From a bacterium endosymbiont of Escarpia laminata (GTDB lineage: Bacteria; Pseudomonadota; Gammaproteobacteria; Chromatiales; Chromatiaceae), in contig QGON01000069.1 in NCBI GenBank assembly GCA_003660235.1, forward strand, positions 186,001-250,000: a stretch of 64,000 bases of DNA, read 5' to 3'. The translations under genes were made by a program, and so were the position numbers. A model generated the notes under the pieces. The model searched no databases and was not told the origin of the DNA. It saw nothing but the letters and a program-made list of their open reading frames with translations. Positions within the stretch are counted from its first letter, which is position 1. Each line of letters starts with the position of its first letter. Below are positions 28,905-37,913 of the stretch, piece by piece.

Positions 28905-29552
28905 ATGATTCGGGTATTGTTGGTTGACGATCATGAGTTGGTGCGGACCGGTGTCAAGGGTATTCTCGAACGTGCCTCTGATATTGAAGTCGTGGCAGAG
29001 GCAGCCAACGGTGAGGATGCGCTGCAGATGGTTCAGCAGGCCTCTCCCAATGTGGTTTTGATGGACGTGAATATGCCGGGCATCGGTGGTATCGAGGCGA
29101 CCCGGCGCATTCTGCGTATCACTCCTTCAGTGAAAATCATAGCATTGACCGTGCTTGATGACGATCCATTTCCTGCCCGGCTAAACGAGGTTGGGGCCAC
29201 AGGATACCTTACCAAAGGTTGTCCGGCGGATGAGATGATCGAAGCGATCCGCACCGTCTACCGGGGCAAACCCTATGTCTCCTCTGAGATGGCGAGAAAA
29301 CATATCCTCACCGACTGGAAGCGTCAGTCCGCAACGCCTTTCCAGGAACTCTCATCACGGGAGATGCAGGTCATGCTGCTAATCCTGGAGGGTCAACGCA
29401 ATCAGGAGATCTCGGACGGGCTTTGCCTGAGTCCGAAGACCGTCAGTACCTACCGTCAGCGCATCTACGAGAAACTCGGTGTGCGTAACGATGTGGAACT
29501 GCCCCGTCTCGCCTATCGATACGGTATCCTCAACGACAACGGCCAGAGCTGA
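28905..29552 (+). CDS. uvrY: UvrY/GacA-type LuxR-family response regulator
   Basis: 215 residues from ATG 28905 (MIRVLLVDDHELVRTG); an earlier in-frame ATG adds six residues. Receiver domain with acidic pocket D8/D9, phospho-acceptor Asp54 (LMDVNMPG) and Lys in YLTKGCPADEM. C-terminal HTH LSSREMQVMLLILEGQRNQEISDGLCLSPKTVSTYRQRIYEKLGV. Known orthologs (BarA/UvrY, GacS/GacA) activate CsrB/RsmZ-type small RNAs. The uvrY-uvrC-pgsA order is conserved, here with a glycosylase gene inserted. Confidence 0.94.
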   Translation: MIRVLLVDDHELVRTGVKGILERASDIEVVAEAANGEDALQMVQQASPNVVLMDVNMPGIGGIEATRRILRITPSVKIIALTVLDDDPFPARLNEVGATGYLTKGCPADEMIEAIRTVYRGKPYVSSEMARKHILTDWKRQSATPFQELSSREMQVMLLILEGQRNQEISDGLCLSPKTVSTYRQRIYEKLGVRNDVELPRLAYRYGILNDNGQS

Positions 29553-30175
29553 TGCCGTTCAATCAGGAGTGCCGCCTCTGCCCGAGGCTGGCCGCCTTTC
29601 TCGATCAGGTTAAAGCCGACTACCCAGCTTACCATGCGCGTCCGGTGGCCCCGTTTGGCGCCCCTGACACCCAGTTGCTCATCGTTGGTCTTGCGCCAGG
29701 TATGCATGGGGCCAATGCAACCGGTCGTCCATTCACCGGTGACCATGCCGGCATCCTGCTTTATGAAACGCTGCACAAGTTCGGTTTCGCCAGCGCTCCG
29801 GAATCCCTCGCTGCGGACGATGGGCTGACACTGCACAACTGCCGCATCACCAACGCGGTAAAGTGCCTGCCGCCACAGAACAAACCCGTGGGTGCGGAGA
29901 TTAACGCCTGTAACAACTTTCTTCGGGAGGAGCTGCAGATGCTTGCAGGGAACAGTGTGATCCTTGCGCTCGGTTCCATTGCCCATAAGGCGGTAGTGAA
30001 AGCCTGCGATGGCAGGCAGAAGGACTACCTTTTTGGTCATGCCGCCGAGCATCAACTACCCAGCGGGTTGCGGCTGCTCGATTCCTACCATTGCAGCCGT
30101 TACAACACCCAGACCAAACGTCTTACCACCAAGATGTTTCAAGAGGTCTTCGCCCGCGCAAGAGACCTGCTCTAA
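29552..30175 (+). CDS. Family 5 (UDGb-type) iron-sulfur uracil-DNA glycosylase
   Basis: 207 residues. Motif LLIVGLAPGMHGANATGRPFTGDHAG matches family 5 UDGs, whose motif 1 lacks the usual catalytic Asp/Asn. Four cysteines probably bind a 4Fe-4S cluster: CRLC at the N-terminus plus NCRITNAVKC and NACNNF. C-terminal motif LLDSYHCSRYNTQTKRLT provides the histidine loop. It removes uracil and other deaminated bases from DNA. It sits between uvrY and uvrC and overlaps the uvrY stop by one base, making a repair cluster. Confidence 0.9.
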   Translation: MPFNQECRLCPRLAAFLDQVKADYPAYHARPVAPFGAPDTQLLIVGLAPGMHGANATGRPFTGDHAGILLYETLHKFGFASAPESLAADDGLTLHNCRITNAVKCLPPQNKPVGAEINACNNFLREELQMLAGNSVILALGSIAHKAVVKACDGRQKDYLFGHAAEHQLPSGLRLLDSYHCSRYNTQTKRLTTKMFQEVFARARDLL

Positions 30176-30193
30176 CCCGGTATACTACGCCGA

Positions 30194-32026
30194 ATGAGTG
30201 AGACACCGTCCCACCCCGGCTTTGATGCCAAGACATTCCTCTCGACACTGACCTCCCGTCCCGGTGTCTACCGGATGCTGGGCCAGGATGACAAACTTCT
30301 ATATGTCGGCAAAGCGAAGAACCTGAAAAAGCGGGTCAGTAGCTACTTCAGCCGCTCTCTGAACCGGCGTATCCAGCTGATGGTCTCTCAGATCGAGGGC
30401 ATCGAAGTGGTGGTGACCCATACCGAAGCGGAAGCGCTGATCCTGGAAAACAACCTGATCAAGTCGTTGAAGCCCAAGTACAACATACTGCTGCGGGACG
30501 ACAAGAGCTATCCCTACATCCATCTCTCCACTGATCAGAAGTTTCCCCGTCTGAGCTTTCGGCGTGGTGCCCGCACGGGTAAGGGGCGCTATTTTGGTCC
30601 CTATCCCAGCGCCGGTTCGACCCGCGAAACATTGCAGATTCTGCAAAAACTCTTCTCCGTGCGTCAGTGCGAAGAGAGTTTCTTCCGCAATCGCTCCCGG
30701 CCCTGCCTGCAGTATCAGATCAAACGGTGTGATGCCCCCTGCGTCGACCTGGTCGATGAAGAGACCTACGCCAGAGATGTGCGACATGCGGTGCTTTTTC
30801 TGGAAGGCAAGGCTAACCGTGTGATCGATGAGCTGGTGGCGCGCATGGAGTCAGCCTCCCGGACACAGGCGTTTGAAAAGGCAGCACTCTACCGGGATCA
30901 GATCAAACGGCTGCGGCGTATTCAGGAGCGGCAGTATGTCAGCGGGGAGGGCGGCGATCTCGATATCGTGGCGGCCTCCCTGATAGGAAGCAGTGCTTGC
31001 GTGCAGGTCTTTTTTATCCGCTCAGGACGCAATCTGGGCAATAAGAGTTTCTATCCGGGGATACCCTCCGGGGCCAACGAGGCCAGAGTGCTTTCGGCGT
31101 TTGTCTCTCAATACTATCTCGACAAACCTGTGCCTTCCGAGATTCTCCTTAATAAGGAACCGCAGGACAGAATCCTGCTGCAAGAGGTGTTAAGTAACCA
31201 ATCGGGCCACAAAGTGCGTCTCAGCAGCCGGGTCAGAGGTGAGCGGGCTCGCTGGCTCAGGATGGCCGAAGGCAATGCGGAGCTGGCACTCAAAGCCCGG
31301 CTGGCCAGCCGTATCGATATGGAGGGACGGCTGCAAGCGCTGCAACGGGCACTTGACCTGCCGGAACTGCCCGCTCGCATGGAGTGTTTCGACATCAGCC
31401 ATACCCGGGGTGAATTGACGGTGGCCTCCTGCGTGGTGTTCAACGAGCAGGGGCCGCTGAAGTCCGACTATCGCCGTTTCAATATTGAGGGGATCACGCC
31501 GGGAGACGACTATGCCGCTATGCAGCAGGTGCTGGAACGCCGCTACACCCGTATCAAAAAAGGTGAGGTGCCGATGCCGGATATCCTCTTCATCGATGGC
31601 GGCAGGGGGCAGATCGGCGTAGTGGAGGAGAGTCTGCGAGAGTTGGGGATTTCCGGGTTGACTTTGGTGGGCGTGGCCAAGGGAGCGGATCGAAAAGCAG
31701 GAATGGAGCAGCTCTTCTTGTTAGGCAGCAGTACGCCGATTATACTGCCTGCGGACTCCCCCGCGCTGCATCTGGTTCAGCAGATTCGGGACGAGGCCCA
31801 TCGCTTCGCCATCACCGCTCATCGTCAGCGTCGAGAGCGTAAACGCAGAACCTCGGTGTTGGAGGAGATCCCCGGCATCGGTCCCAAGCGGCGCCAAAGG
31901 CTGCTGAGACAGTTCGGTGGCCTACAGGAGCTTGCCCGGGCCGGCATAGAGGATATATCGCGGGTGGAGGGCGTCAGTCTGAAGCTGGCGGAACAGATTT
32001 ATCAGACCTTTCATGGAGAAGATTAA
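30194..32026 (+). CDS. uvrC: Excinuclease ABC subunit C
   Basis: 610 residues. N-terminal GIY-YIG domain (about 16-95; SRPGVYRMLGQDDKLLYVGKAKNLKKRVSSYF), cysteine cluster RQCEESFFRNRSRPCLQYQIKRCDAPC, UVR motif near 200-235, RNase H-like endonuclease half (MECFDISHTRGELTVASCVVF; DILFIDGGRGQI) and C-terminal helix-hairpin-helix (IPGIGPKRRQRLLRQFGG). It makes both incisions in nucleotide excision repair. The 3' end overlaps the longest possible pgsA frame. Confidence 0.98.
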   Translation: MSETPSHPGFDAKTFLSTLTSRPGVYRMLGQDDKLLYVGKAKNLKKRVSSYFSRSLNRRIQLMVSQIEGIEVVVTHTEAEALILENNLIKSLKPKYNILLRDDKSYPYIHLSTDQKFPRLSFRRGARTGKGRYFGPYPSAGSTRETLQILQKLFSVRQCEESFFRNRSRPCLQYQIKRCDAPCVDLVDEETYARDVRHAVLFLEGKANRVIDELVARMESASRTQAFEKAALYRDQIKRLRRIQERQYVSGEGGDLDIVAASLIGSSACVQVFFIRSGRNLGNKSFYPGIPSGANEARVLSAFVSQYYLDKPVPSEILLNKEPQDRILLQEVLSNQSGHKVRLSSRVRGERARWLRMAEGNAELALKARLASRIDMEGRLQALQRALDLPELPARMECFDISHTRGELTVASCVVFNEQGPLKSDYRRFNIEGITPGDDYAAMQQVLERRYTRIKKGEVPMPDILFIDGGRGQIGVVEESLRELGISGLTLVGVAKGADRKAGMEQLFLLGSSTPIILPADSPALHLVQQIRDEAHRFAITAHRQRRERKRRTSVLEEIPGIGPKRRQRLLRQFGGLQELARAGIEDISRVEGVSLKLAEQIYQTFHGED

Positions 32027-32027
32027 T

Positions 32028-32612
32028 ATGTGGAATATCCCCAATCTTCTCACCTTGCTGCGGATCGTCCTGATACCGGTCTTCGTGCTGATTTTCTATC
32101 TGCCGGTCGAGTGGGCGCGGATTGGCTGCGCCGCCGTCTTCGCTCTGGCAGCAGTCACCGACTGGTTGGATGGATTTCTGGCCCGCCGCTGGGGACAGGT
32201 GTCACCCTTTGGGGCCTTTCTCGATCCGGTTGCCGACAAGCTGATGGTCGCCGTTGCTCTGTTACTGCTGGTGCAGTCGGAACCCACCCCCTGGCTGGCA
32301 CTGCCCGCCGCCATCATTATCGGACGTGAGATCACCATATCGGCCCTGCGGGAGTGGATGGCCGCACTGGGGGCTCGGGCTCAGGTGGCGGTGTCTGTCA
32401 TTGGCAAATTCAAAACTGCGGTTCAGATGTTGGCTATTCTGCTACTGATCATTCAGCAAGACTTGTGGGGATTGCCGATCCATACAGTCGGTTTTGTACT
32501 GCTCTATATATCGGCGATTCTGACGCTCTGGTCGATGATTATCTATCTGCGTGCAGCCTGGCCCAGTTTGATGGGCCAGGTTGTGGTCGAGGGTGAACTG
32601 GAAAAAGAGTGA
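32028..32612 (+). CDS. pgsA: CDP-diacylglycerol-glycerol-3-phosphate 3-phosphatidyltransferase
   Basis: 194 residues from ATG 32028, which has GGAG in the uvrC tail upstream. Inner-membrane enzyme with several helices and the CDP-alcohol phosphotransferase signature D-G-x2-A-R-x8-G-x3-D-x3-D, seen as DWLDGFLARRWGQVSPFGAFLDPVADK. It makes phosphatidylglycerophosphate for PG and cardiolipin. Conserved partner of uvrC in gammaproteobacteria. Confidence 0.95.
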   Translation: MWNIPNLLTLLRIVLIPVFVLIFYLPVEWARIGCAAVFALAAVTDWLDGFLARRWGQVSPFGAFLDPVADKLMVAVALLLLVQSEPTPWLALPAAIIIGREITISALREWMAALGARAQVAVSVIGKFKTAVQMLAILLLIIQQDLWGLPIHTVGFVLLYISAILTLWSMIIYLRAAWPSLMGQVVVEGELEKE

Positions 32613-32642
32613 GTAACCACCTTATTCCACCCATCCTGAAAT

Positions 32643-32729
32643 ATAGGCTGGATCAAGCGTAGCGGATCCGGCATAAGCTGTTTGTTCATGGCGCATTTTG
32701 TCTGATCTGCTGTGCTTGATCAGGCTTAC
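32643..32729. repeat. Interspersed imperfect palindrome, copy C
   Basis: ATAGGCTGGATCAAGCGTAG... (32643-32672) and ...GTGCTTGATCAGGCTTAC (32700-32729) form the same kind of dyad as copies at 9.7 and 18.9 kb. The right arm is most like copy B, the left arm most like copy A. It lies between pgsA and the 1212-residue gene. Confidence 0.82.
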
Positions 32730-32775
32730 GGGTTATTGGTATTTCCTGGTGGTCAATTTCACCTAGACTAGTGGT

Positions 32776-35700
32776 ATGCCAACCAGCCGCAGGATCTTTG
32801 TTGCCATCCTGATTCTGGGCGCCTATTCCCAGATCGTGCAGGCTCTTCTGATCAGAGAGGGGCTGGTGGTCTTCTACGGCAACGAAGTGAGTTTGGGCGC
32901 TTTCTTCGGTAGCTGGCTCTTCTGGCTGGCGCTGGGGTCCCTGCTGGTGGTGCGTTGGCGGGAATCGCCTGTGGTGCAGGATCCTCTGCCCTGGATCAGC
33001 CGCTTGTTGCTACTGCTACCTTTGGTACTGATCCTGCAGGTGTTGATGTTGCGCACCGTGCGTCTGCTGTTGGATGTCTCCGCCAGCGAATTCGTACCAC
33101 TGGGGGAGCTCTTCCTCTCCCTCTTTCTTATTGTCGCCCCTGGCAGCCTGCTGTTGGGTATCGCCTTTCCGCTGGCCTGCAAAGCGTTGCGGGATTTTGC
33201 CGGTGATGGGGGGGATCAGGGTACCGTCAGGGATATCTCCCGGCTCTACATTGCGGATGCACTGGGGGCCCTGCTGGGTGGGGTACTCTTCACCTTCGTC
33301 TTTATACAGTGGCTGGGAATCACCGGTACGCTTGGGGTGACTACCCTGTTGCTGGCGGTCACAGCGCTAAAATTAAAACGAGGCAACGCCGGACTACGCT
33401 GGCCAGCTATCCTGCTGGCAGTTCTCGGTTTAATCATTGCTTTACCTGTAGTCAGTCCCTGGCTCGACCGGCAGATGGAGACCTTGCGTTTTTCCACCTT
33501 GCAGCCGGGCCTGGAATTGTTCGATGCGACGGAGACTCGCTATGGGCATTTGGCTATTGCGGGTTTTGGCGAGCAGACGACGCTGGTGAACAACGGCCAG
33601 GTGGCAGAGAGCTTCCCCTTGCCGTTCGAGATTCGCCAGCAGGCCGCCTATCTCATGTCCCAGGCGGCAGGCGCAAAACGGGTGCTGCTGTTCGGCGGAT
33701 TTGCCAGTGGCCTGGCGGTGGAACTGCTGCACTATCCGGTCACCCGAATCGACGTTGTGGAAGAGGATGAGCAGGCCTTCCGGAAAGTCATGCCCTACCT
33801 GCCGGAGCAGAGCCGCAAGGCATTGGCCGATCCCCGTATCCAGATTCACTTCATGGATGGTCGGCGCTATCTCAACAGCTTACCGGCGGCCGAACACTAC
33901 AATCTGGTGCTGGTACTCAATGCGACGCCTTCCAGCGCCTACAGCAACCGCTATTTTACCTCGGAGTTCTACCAGGGCGTGCGGCATCAACTCGCGCCAG
34001 ACGGGGTGTTTTGCACCCGCGTGAGTGGCGCCTCCAATTATCTCGGGCGTACGGTTCGCAGTTTCAGCGGGTCGGTCTTTCGCACGCTGCGGGAAGTGTT
34101 GCCAAATGTCGCGGTCGCACCCGGTGATAACTATCTCTTCTGTGCATCCATCGCTGCCGGACGAGTGACTGAATCGGCGTCGGAGCTGGAGTCACGCTAC
34201 CTGGATATCCCGCTCGAAGATCATCGGTTCCCGGCGAAGGTCTTCTACACGATCTTGCCGGATGATGAGGTGCGTTTTGTGCGGGATCAGCTGGAGCAGC
34301 CCGGCAGTGAACGCAACAGCGATGCACGGCCCGTTACCTACTACCTGAACATGCTGTTGTGGGGACAGTTCAGCGCCTCTGGCTTTGCCGACTGGATGGA
34401 ACAGTTGCGTGGTGTGGGGATCTGGGCTTATCTGCTGCCGATGTTGCTGTTTCTTCTGCTCTGGCTGCTGCGCGCCTCACTTGAAGGTGGTCAACGCACC
34501 AGTCGTCTGCGCAAGGCATCCACGCTGATCCTCTTCGTGCTTGGATTAGTTGCGATGGCCGCCCAACTTGCCGTGCTGTTCAGTTACCAGTCCCATGTCG
34601 GCTTTATGTTTGAGCGGGTGGCCCTGCTCAATGGGCTTTTTATGACCGGTCTGGCGTTAGGGGCAGCGGTGGGCAGTCTGCTGACGCGTACCGATCGTCC
34701 TGCCCTCCGCCTGGGGATCGTACTGATACTGGTGACCGCAGTTCTGGTTGCGCTGCCTCATCTGTTGAACTGGCTTGGTCAGTTGGCGATTGGCTGGCAG
34801 GAGTGGGGCTATCCCCTGATCTCGCTGCTGTTGGGCCTGCTGGCGGGAACAGGGTTTCCGTTGGCAGTAAAGATCACCGAATTGGAGCAGGCAGCAGTGG
34901 TGCGCAGCAGTGGCATTACCCAGGCGGCGGATAACCTGGGTGGTGCTGTTGGCGGACTGATGACCGGGGCGTTGATGGTGCCGCTGCTTGGTATCGAGTG
35001 GAGCAGCTATCTGCTGGCGATCTTCACCCTACTGATGCTCCTGCCGTTGCTGTTTACAGCAATAGCGCCGCATAGGATGACGACATTACAACTCAGGGGC
35101 AAGCACGCCTTTCCCTGGCCCAATCTGGGGTGGGGGCTGGTTTTTCTCGTGTTGCTGAGTCTTGCCTGGGCACAGTATCAGCAAGTCATAAAACCTGCGC
35201 CTCAACTCCACTTCAGTGATCAATTGCTGGCGGCGGTCAGTGAATCAAGCGTGTTTGAACTGAAGGAAATACCTTTCATTCACTATCTTGGGTCAGTTCC
35301 GAATAGTACGGGTGATACTGTTGCCCTGGCTACAATGGCGGTGGCGCCGGATGTGTCGGGTTTTGCCGGACCGATCAACCTGTTGCTCTCCGTGGATGCA
35401 ATGGGGCGATTGCGGGGTGTGCGTTATATCGATTCCAATGAGACTCCCTCCTATATTTCCGGCATCGATGGTTGGCTTACCGGGCTTGCAGGAACGGATC
35501 TCTCGGCTGAACCATTATCACTTTCCCGTGTTGATGCCCTCACCGGAGCGACCGTCAGTAGTAAGGCGGCATTGGCATCGATCAATCAGGCGGTTCACGT
35601 GGCAGGGCAAACCGCGTTCGGCAAAAGTTTTGCCCAAGTCGCATCACAAGAGGAGGCACAACCCGCTTGGTACGCTCCTGAGTTTATGGTGACAGTGGGA

Positions 35701-36414
35701 CTGCTGCTGCTGTTTTTTCCCGTTTATCTTTCCGGCAGTGAAAATGGCAGATTGATCTATCAGTTCGCTGCCTTGATGATTCTTGGGTTTTGGCTCAACA
35801 GCCAGGTGACTGAGGTGGATCTGGTCAATCTTGGTTTTGGGCTTTTCTCCTCTATTGCCGATAATCCGCAACATTGGCTGCTGATCGGATTTGCGCTTGT
35901 TACGACCCTGCTGTTTGGTCCGGTCTGGTGTGGCTATCTCTGTCCGTTTGGGGCATTGCAGGAGTTTGTCTCCCGAATCGGGCATCGGCTGGGCTTGCGC
36001 AGCTATGCCAGCCGCCCGTTGGATTCCCGGCTGCGGTTTTTGAAGTATCTGCTGCTCGGTTTGTTGTTGATTGTGGTATGGGGTGGCGGTGATTCATCCT
36101 GGGCACTATTCGATCCGATGCAGTATGTATTCGGTGAGCACTGGCCTGAATGGATGCTTGGAATTCTGCTGTTGGTCTTGCTGGGGGCGCTGTTCCACTA
36201 CCGTTTTTGGTGCCGTTATCTCTGCCCGCTGGGGGCGTTTTTGGCCTTCGGCAATAAATTTGCCCTGTGGCAGCGGCTGGCGCCGGAGCGCCGTTTTAAC
36301 CATTGTGACCTCGGAGTGCGGGAAACCTTCGATATCGACTGTATCCGTTGCAACCGCTGTCTTACCGGCAGGGATACCCATCTCAAGCTCCGTGGGTTCG
36401 GCAAGGAGAGATAG
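32776..36414 (+). CDS. Giant membrane fusion: spermidine synthase-like, FMN-binding and polyferredoxin domains
   Basis: 1212 residues. The order is: ~6 membrane helices (1-235); a spermidine-synthase-like Rossmann domain (about 240-560; VLLFGGFASGLAVELLHY, YFTSEFYQGVRHQLAPDGVF) whose SAM-binding glycine loop is degenerate; a second block of ~8 helices (570-800); an FMN-binding domain with the flavinylation-type motif DALTGATVSS (near residue 918); and a NapH/NosR-like membrane polyferredoxin (CGYLCPFGAL, CRYLCPLGAF and a final CIRCNRC). It probably passes electrons across the inner membrane; the role of the synthase-like part is unknown. It heads a cluster with AmrS and AmrBA. Single uninterrupted frame. 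Confidence 0.85.
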   Translation: MPTSRRIFVAILILGAYSQIVQALLIREGLVVFYGNEVSLGAFFGSWLFWLALGSLLVVRWRESPVVQDPLPWISRLLLLLPLVLILQVLMLRTVRLLLDVSASEFVPLGELFLSLFLIVAPGSLLLGIAFPLACKALRDFAGDGGDQGTVRDISRLYIADALGALLGGVLFTFVFIQWLGITGTLGVTTLLLAVTALKLKRGNAGLRWPAILLAVLGLIIALPVVSPWLDRQMETLRFSTLQPGLELFDATETRYGHLAIAGFGEQTTLVNNGQVAESFPLPFEIRQQAAYLMSQAAGAKRVLLFGGFASGLAVELLHYPVTRIDVVEEDEQAFRKVMPYLPEQSRKALADPRIQIHFMDGRRYLNSLPAAEHYNLVLVLNATPSSAYSNRYFTSEFYQGVRHQLAPDGVFCTRVSGASNYLGRTVRSFSGSVFRTLREVLPNVAVAPGDNYLFCASIAAGRVTESASELESRYLDIPLEDHRFPAKVFYTILPDDEVRFVRDQLEQPGSERNSDARPVTYYLNMLLWGQFSASGFADWMEQLRGVGIWAYLLPMLLFLLLWLLRASLEGGQRTSRLRKASTLILFVLGLVAMAAQLAVLFSYQSHVGFMFERVALLNGLFMTGLALGAAVGSLLTRTDRPALRLGIVLILVTAVLVALPHLLNWLGQLAIGWQEWGYPLISLLLGLLAGTGFPLAVKITELEQAAVVRSSGITQAADNLGGAVGGLMTGALMVPLLGIEWSSYLLAIFTLLMLLPLLFTAIAPHRMTTLQLRGKHAFPWPNLGWGLVFLVLLSLAWAQYQQVIKPAPQLHFSDQLLAAVSESSVFELKEIPFIHYLGSVPNSTGDTVALATMAVAPDVSGFAGPINLLLSVDAMGRLRGVRYIDSNETPSYISGIDGWLTGLAGTDLSAEPLSLSRVDALTGATVSSKAALASINQAVHVAGQTAFGKSFAQVASQEEAQPAWYAPEFMVTVGLLLLFFPVYLSGSENGRLIYQFAALMILGFWLNSQVTEVDLVNLGFGLFSSIADNPQHWLLIGFALVTTLLFGPVWCGYLCPFGALQEFVSRIGHRLGLRSYASRPLDSRLRFLKYLLLGLLLIVVWGGGDSSWALFDPMQYVFGEHWPEWMLGILLLVLLGALFHYRFWCRYLCPLGAFLAFGNKFALWQRLAPERRFNHCDLGVRETFDIDCIRCNRCLTGRDTHLKLRGFGKER

Positions 36415-36484
36415 CGGTAATCGGGTAAAACACAGGCCGGAAGTTTCTGTCTAAACTGTTAGAAGAAAGCGGAAAATTTGGGCC

Positions 36485-36751
36485 ATGATATCCATGTTAC
36501 AAGCGATCCGACATTGGCATAGCAGTGATTACAGGCTCGTCGGGCTGTTGAGCCTGACGTTGGTCGTGATTGTGCTGTTTTTGGTCGGGCAGCAACAGAC
36601 GGAGATGACCGGCTCAAGCTGGCGGCGAATCGATATTAAAATCTTCCAGGAAAGGCTGGATAGCGGCAAGTTGAGCGCGCATGAGGCTGAGTGGTACCAC
36701 CCTGCCGAATCGGCTGAGTTGTCGTTACGCAAGCCGGGGGGAACGCCATGA
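36485..36751 (+). CDS. Small single-pass membrane protein
   Basis: 88 residues. One membrane helix (about 18-37, LVGLLSLTLVVIVLFLVG) and a polar extracytoplasmic tail (SWRRIDIKIFQERLDSGKLSAHEAEWY). Not recognised as a family. It overlaps amrS by 4 nt and follows the polyferredoxin fusion gene, so it is probably part of that membrane complex or operon. Confidence 0.75.
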   Translation: MISMLQAIRHWHSSDYRLVGLLSLTLVVIVLFLVGQQQTEMTGSSWRRIDIKIFQERLDSGKLSAHEAEWYHPAESAELSLRKPGGTP

Positions 36752-37728
36752 GAGAGGTGGTTTGCGAACTCTGTCCGCGCAAGTGTGTGATCCCCGAAGG
36801 GGGGGCAGGTGACTGCCGGGTGCGGGTCAATATTGCTGGCAAACTGCTGGCTTCCACCTACGGACGGCCCTCCGCGATGCATGTCGATCCGATGGAGAAG
36901 AAACCGCTCTACCATTTTCATCCCGGTTCACCCGTGTTTTCCATTGCGACGGCAGGCTGCAACCTGCACTGCCTCAACTGCCAGAACTGGCAACTCTCCC
37001 AAAGTGGCGGGGAGGAGATAGAGGAGATCTTCAACGCTGACCCCGTGGATCTCGTCGCTCTGGCCAGAGATCAGGGCTGCGAAAGCATCGCCTACACCTA
37101 CTCCGATCCGGTGGTTTTCTACGAATATGTCTATGACAGCAGTATCCTGGCGCATGAGGCCGGGATGCAGAATGTATTCATCACCGCCGGCTATATCAAT
37201 ACCGAGCCTCTGCGCCGTCTCTGCAAAGTGATCGATGCCACTAACACCGATCTGAAGGCATTCGACGACGGCTTCTACCGCAAAACCACCGGGGCAACGC
37301 TGCAGCCGGTATTGGATGCCCTGGTGACTTTTCGGGAGGAGGGGGTCTGGCTGGAGGTGACCAATCTGCTTATCCCGACGCTGAATGATGATCTCTCCAT
37401 GATCCGGCGCATGGCGAAGTGGATCAGAAGTGAGTTGGGGGAGGACACCCCCCTCCACTTCAGCCGTTTTCATCCCATGTACCGGATGCGCAACCTGCCG
37501 CCGACGTCGGGAGAGACCCTGGACCGTGCGCGTCAGGAGGCGATGGATGCGGGGTTGAAATATGTCTATATCGGCAATATCTCAGGACATATGGGCAATT
37601 CAACCTACTGTCCGGTCGACGGCACTCTGTTGATCAAGAGAGAGGGTTTCCTGATCAGTGAATACAACCTGACCAGCGACGGTCGCTGCCCGACCTGTAA
37701 TGAGCCGGTTCCGGGAGTCTGGCAATGA
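36748..37728 (+). CDS. amrS: AmmeMemoRadiSam system radical SAM enzyme
   Basis: 326 residues. An N-terminal cysteine cluster CELCPRKCVIPEGGAGDCRVR precedes the radical SAM motif CNLHCLNC (CxxxCxxC) in TAGCNLHCLNCQNWQLSQ. The C-terminus has a further cysteine pair (CPTCNEPVPG). It belongs to the PflA-like AmrS family, conserved with Memo and AMMECR1 homologues in bacteria and archaea; the substrate is unknown. It overlaps both neighbours by 4 nt (ATGA), so it is in one operon with the small membrane protein, the Tat peptide and AmrBA. Confidence 0.93.
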   Translation: MREVVCELCPRKCVIPEGGAGDCRVRVNIAGKLLASTYGRPSAMHVDPMEKKPLYHFHPGSPVFSIATAGCNLHCLNCQNWQLSQSGGEEIEEIFNADPVDLVALARDQGCESIAYTYSDPVVFYEYVYDSSILAHEAGMQNVFITAGYINTEPLRRLCKVIDATNTDLKAFDDGFYRKTTGATLQPVLDALVTFREEGVWLEVTNLLIPTLNDDLSMIRRMAKWIRSELGEDTPLHFSRFHPMYRMRNLPPTSGETLDRARQEAMDAGLKYVYIGNISGHMGNSTYCPVDGTLLIKREGFLISEYNLTSDGRCPTCNEPVPGVWQ

Positions 37729-37901
37729 GGATGAGAGAGATGATGAAACGCAACAGGCATTCCCGCAGACGTTTTCTGGGAGTGCTGGGTGGTATGCTCG
37801 CAGGAGTGATGGCCCTCCCCTGGACGGTTAGAAGCGCGCGGGAGAAGAAAATGGCCATGCGTGAGGCGGACTACTACCGGCCCAGGGGATCAGACGAATA
37901 G
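37725..37901 (+). CDS. Small Tat-signal protein in the Amr operon
   Basis: 58 residues. The N-terminus HSRRRFLGVLGGMLAGVMALPW is a twin-arginine-type signal/anchor, followed by a short basic tail ending EADYYRPRGSDE. The ATG overlaps the amrS stop by 4 nt and the stop is 12 nt before the AmrBA gene. Such short Tat proteins often act as small subunits or chaperone-like anchors for exported redox enzymes; no catalytic residues are visible. Function unknown, but its operon position makes it real. Confidence 0.72.
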   Translation: MRMREMMKRNRHSRRRFLGVLGGMLAGVMALPWTVRSAREKKMAMREADYYRPRGSDE

Positions 37902-37913
37902 GGGGAGAGGAGA

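Noticed and set aside
32776-36414. 1212-residue gene as two or more genes wrongly joined
   Set aside because: The frame is uninterrupted and no internal start with a ribosome site or stop is seen between the domains.
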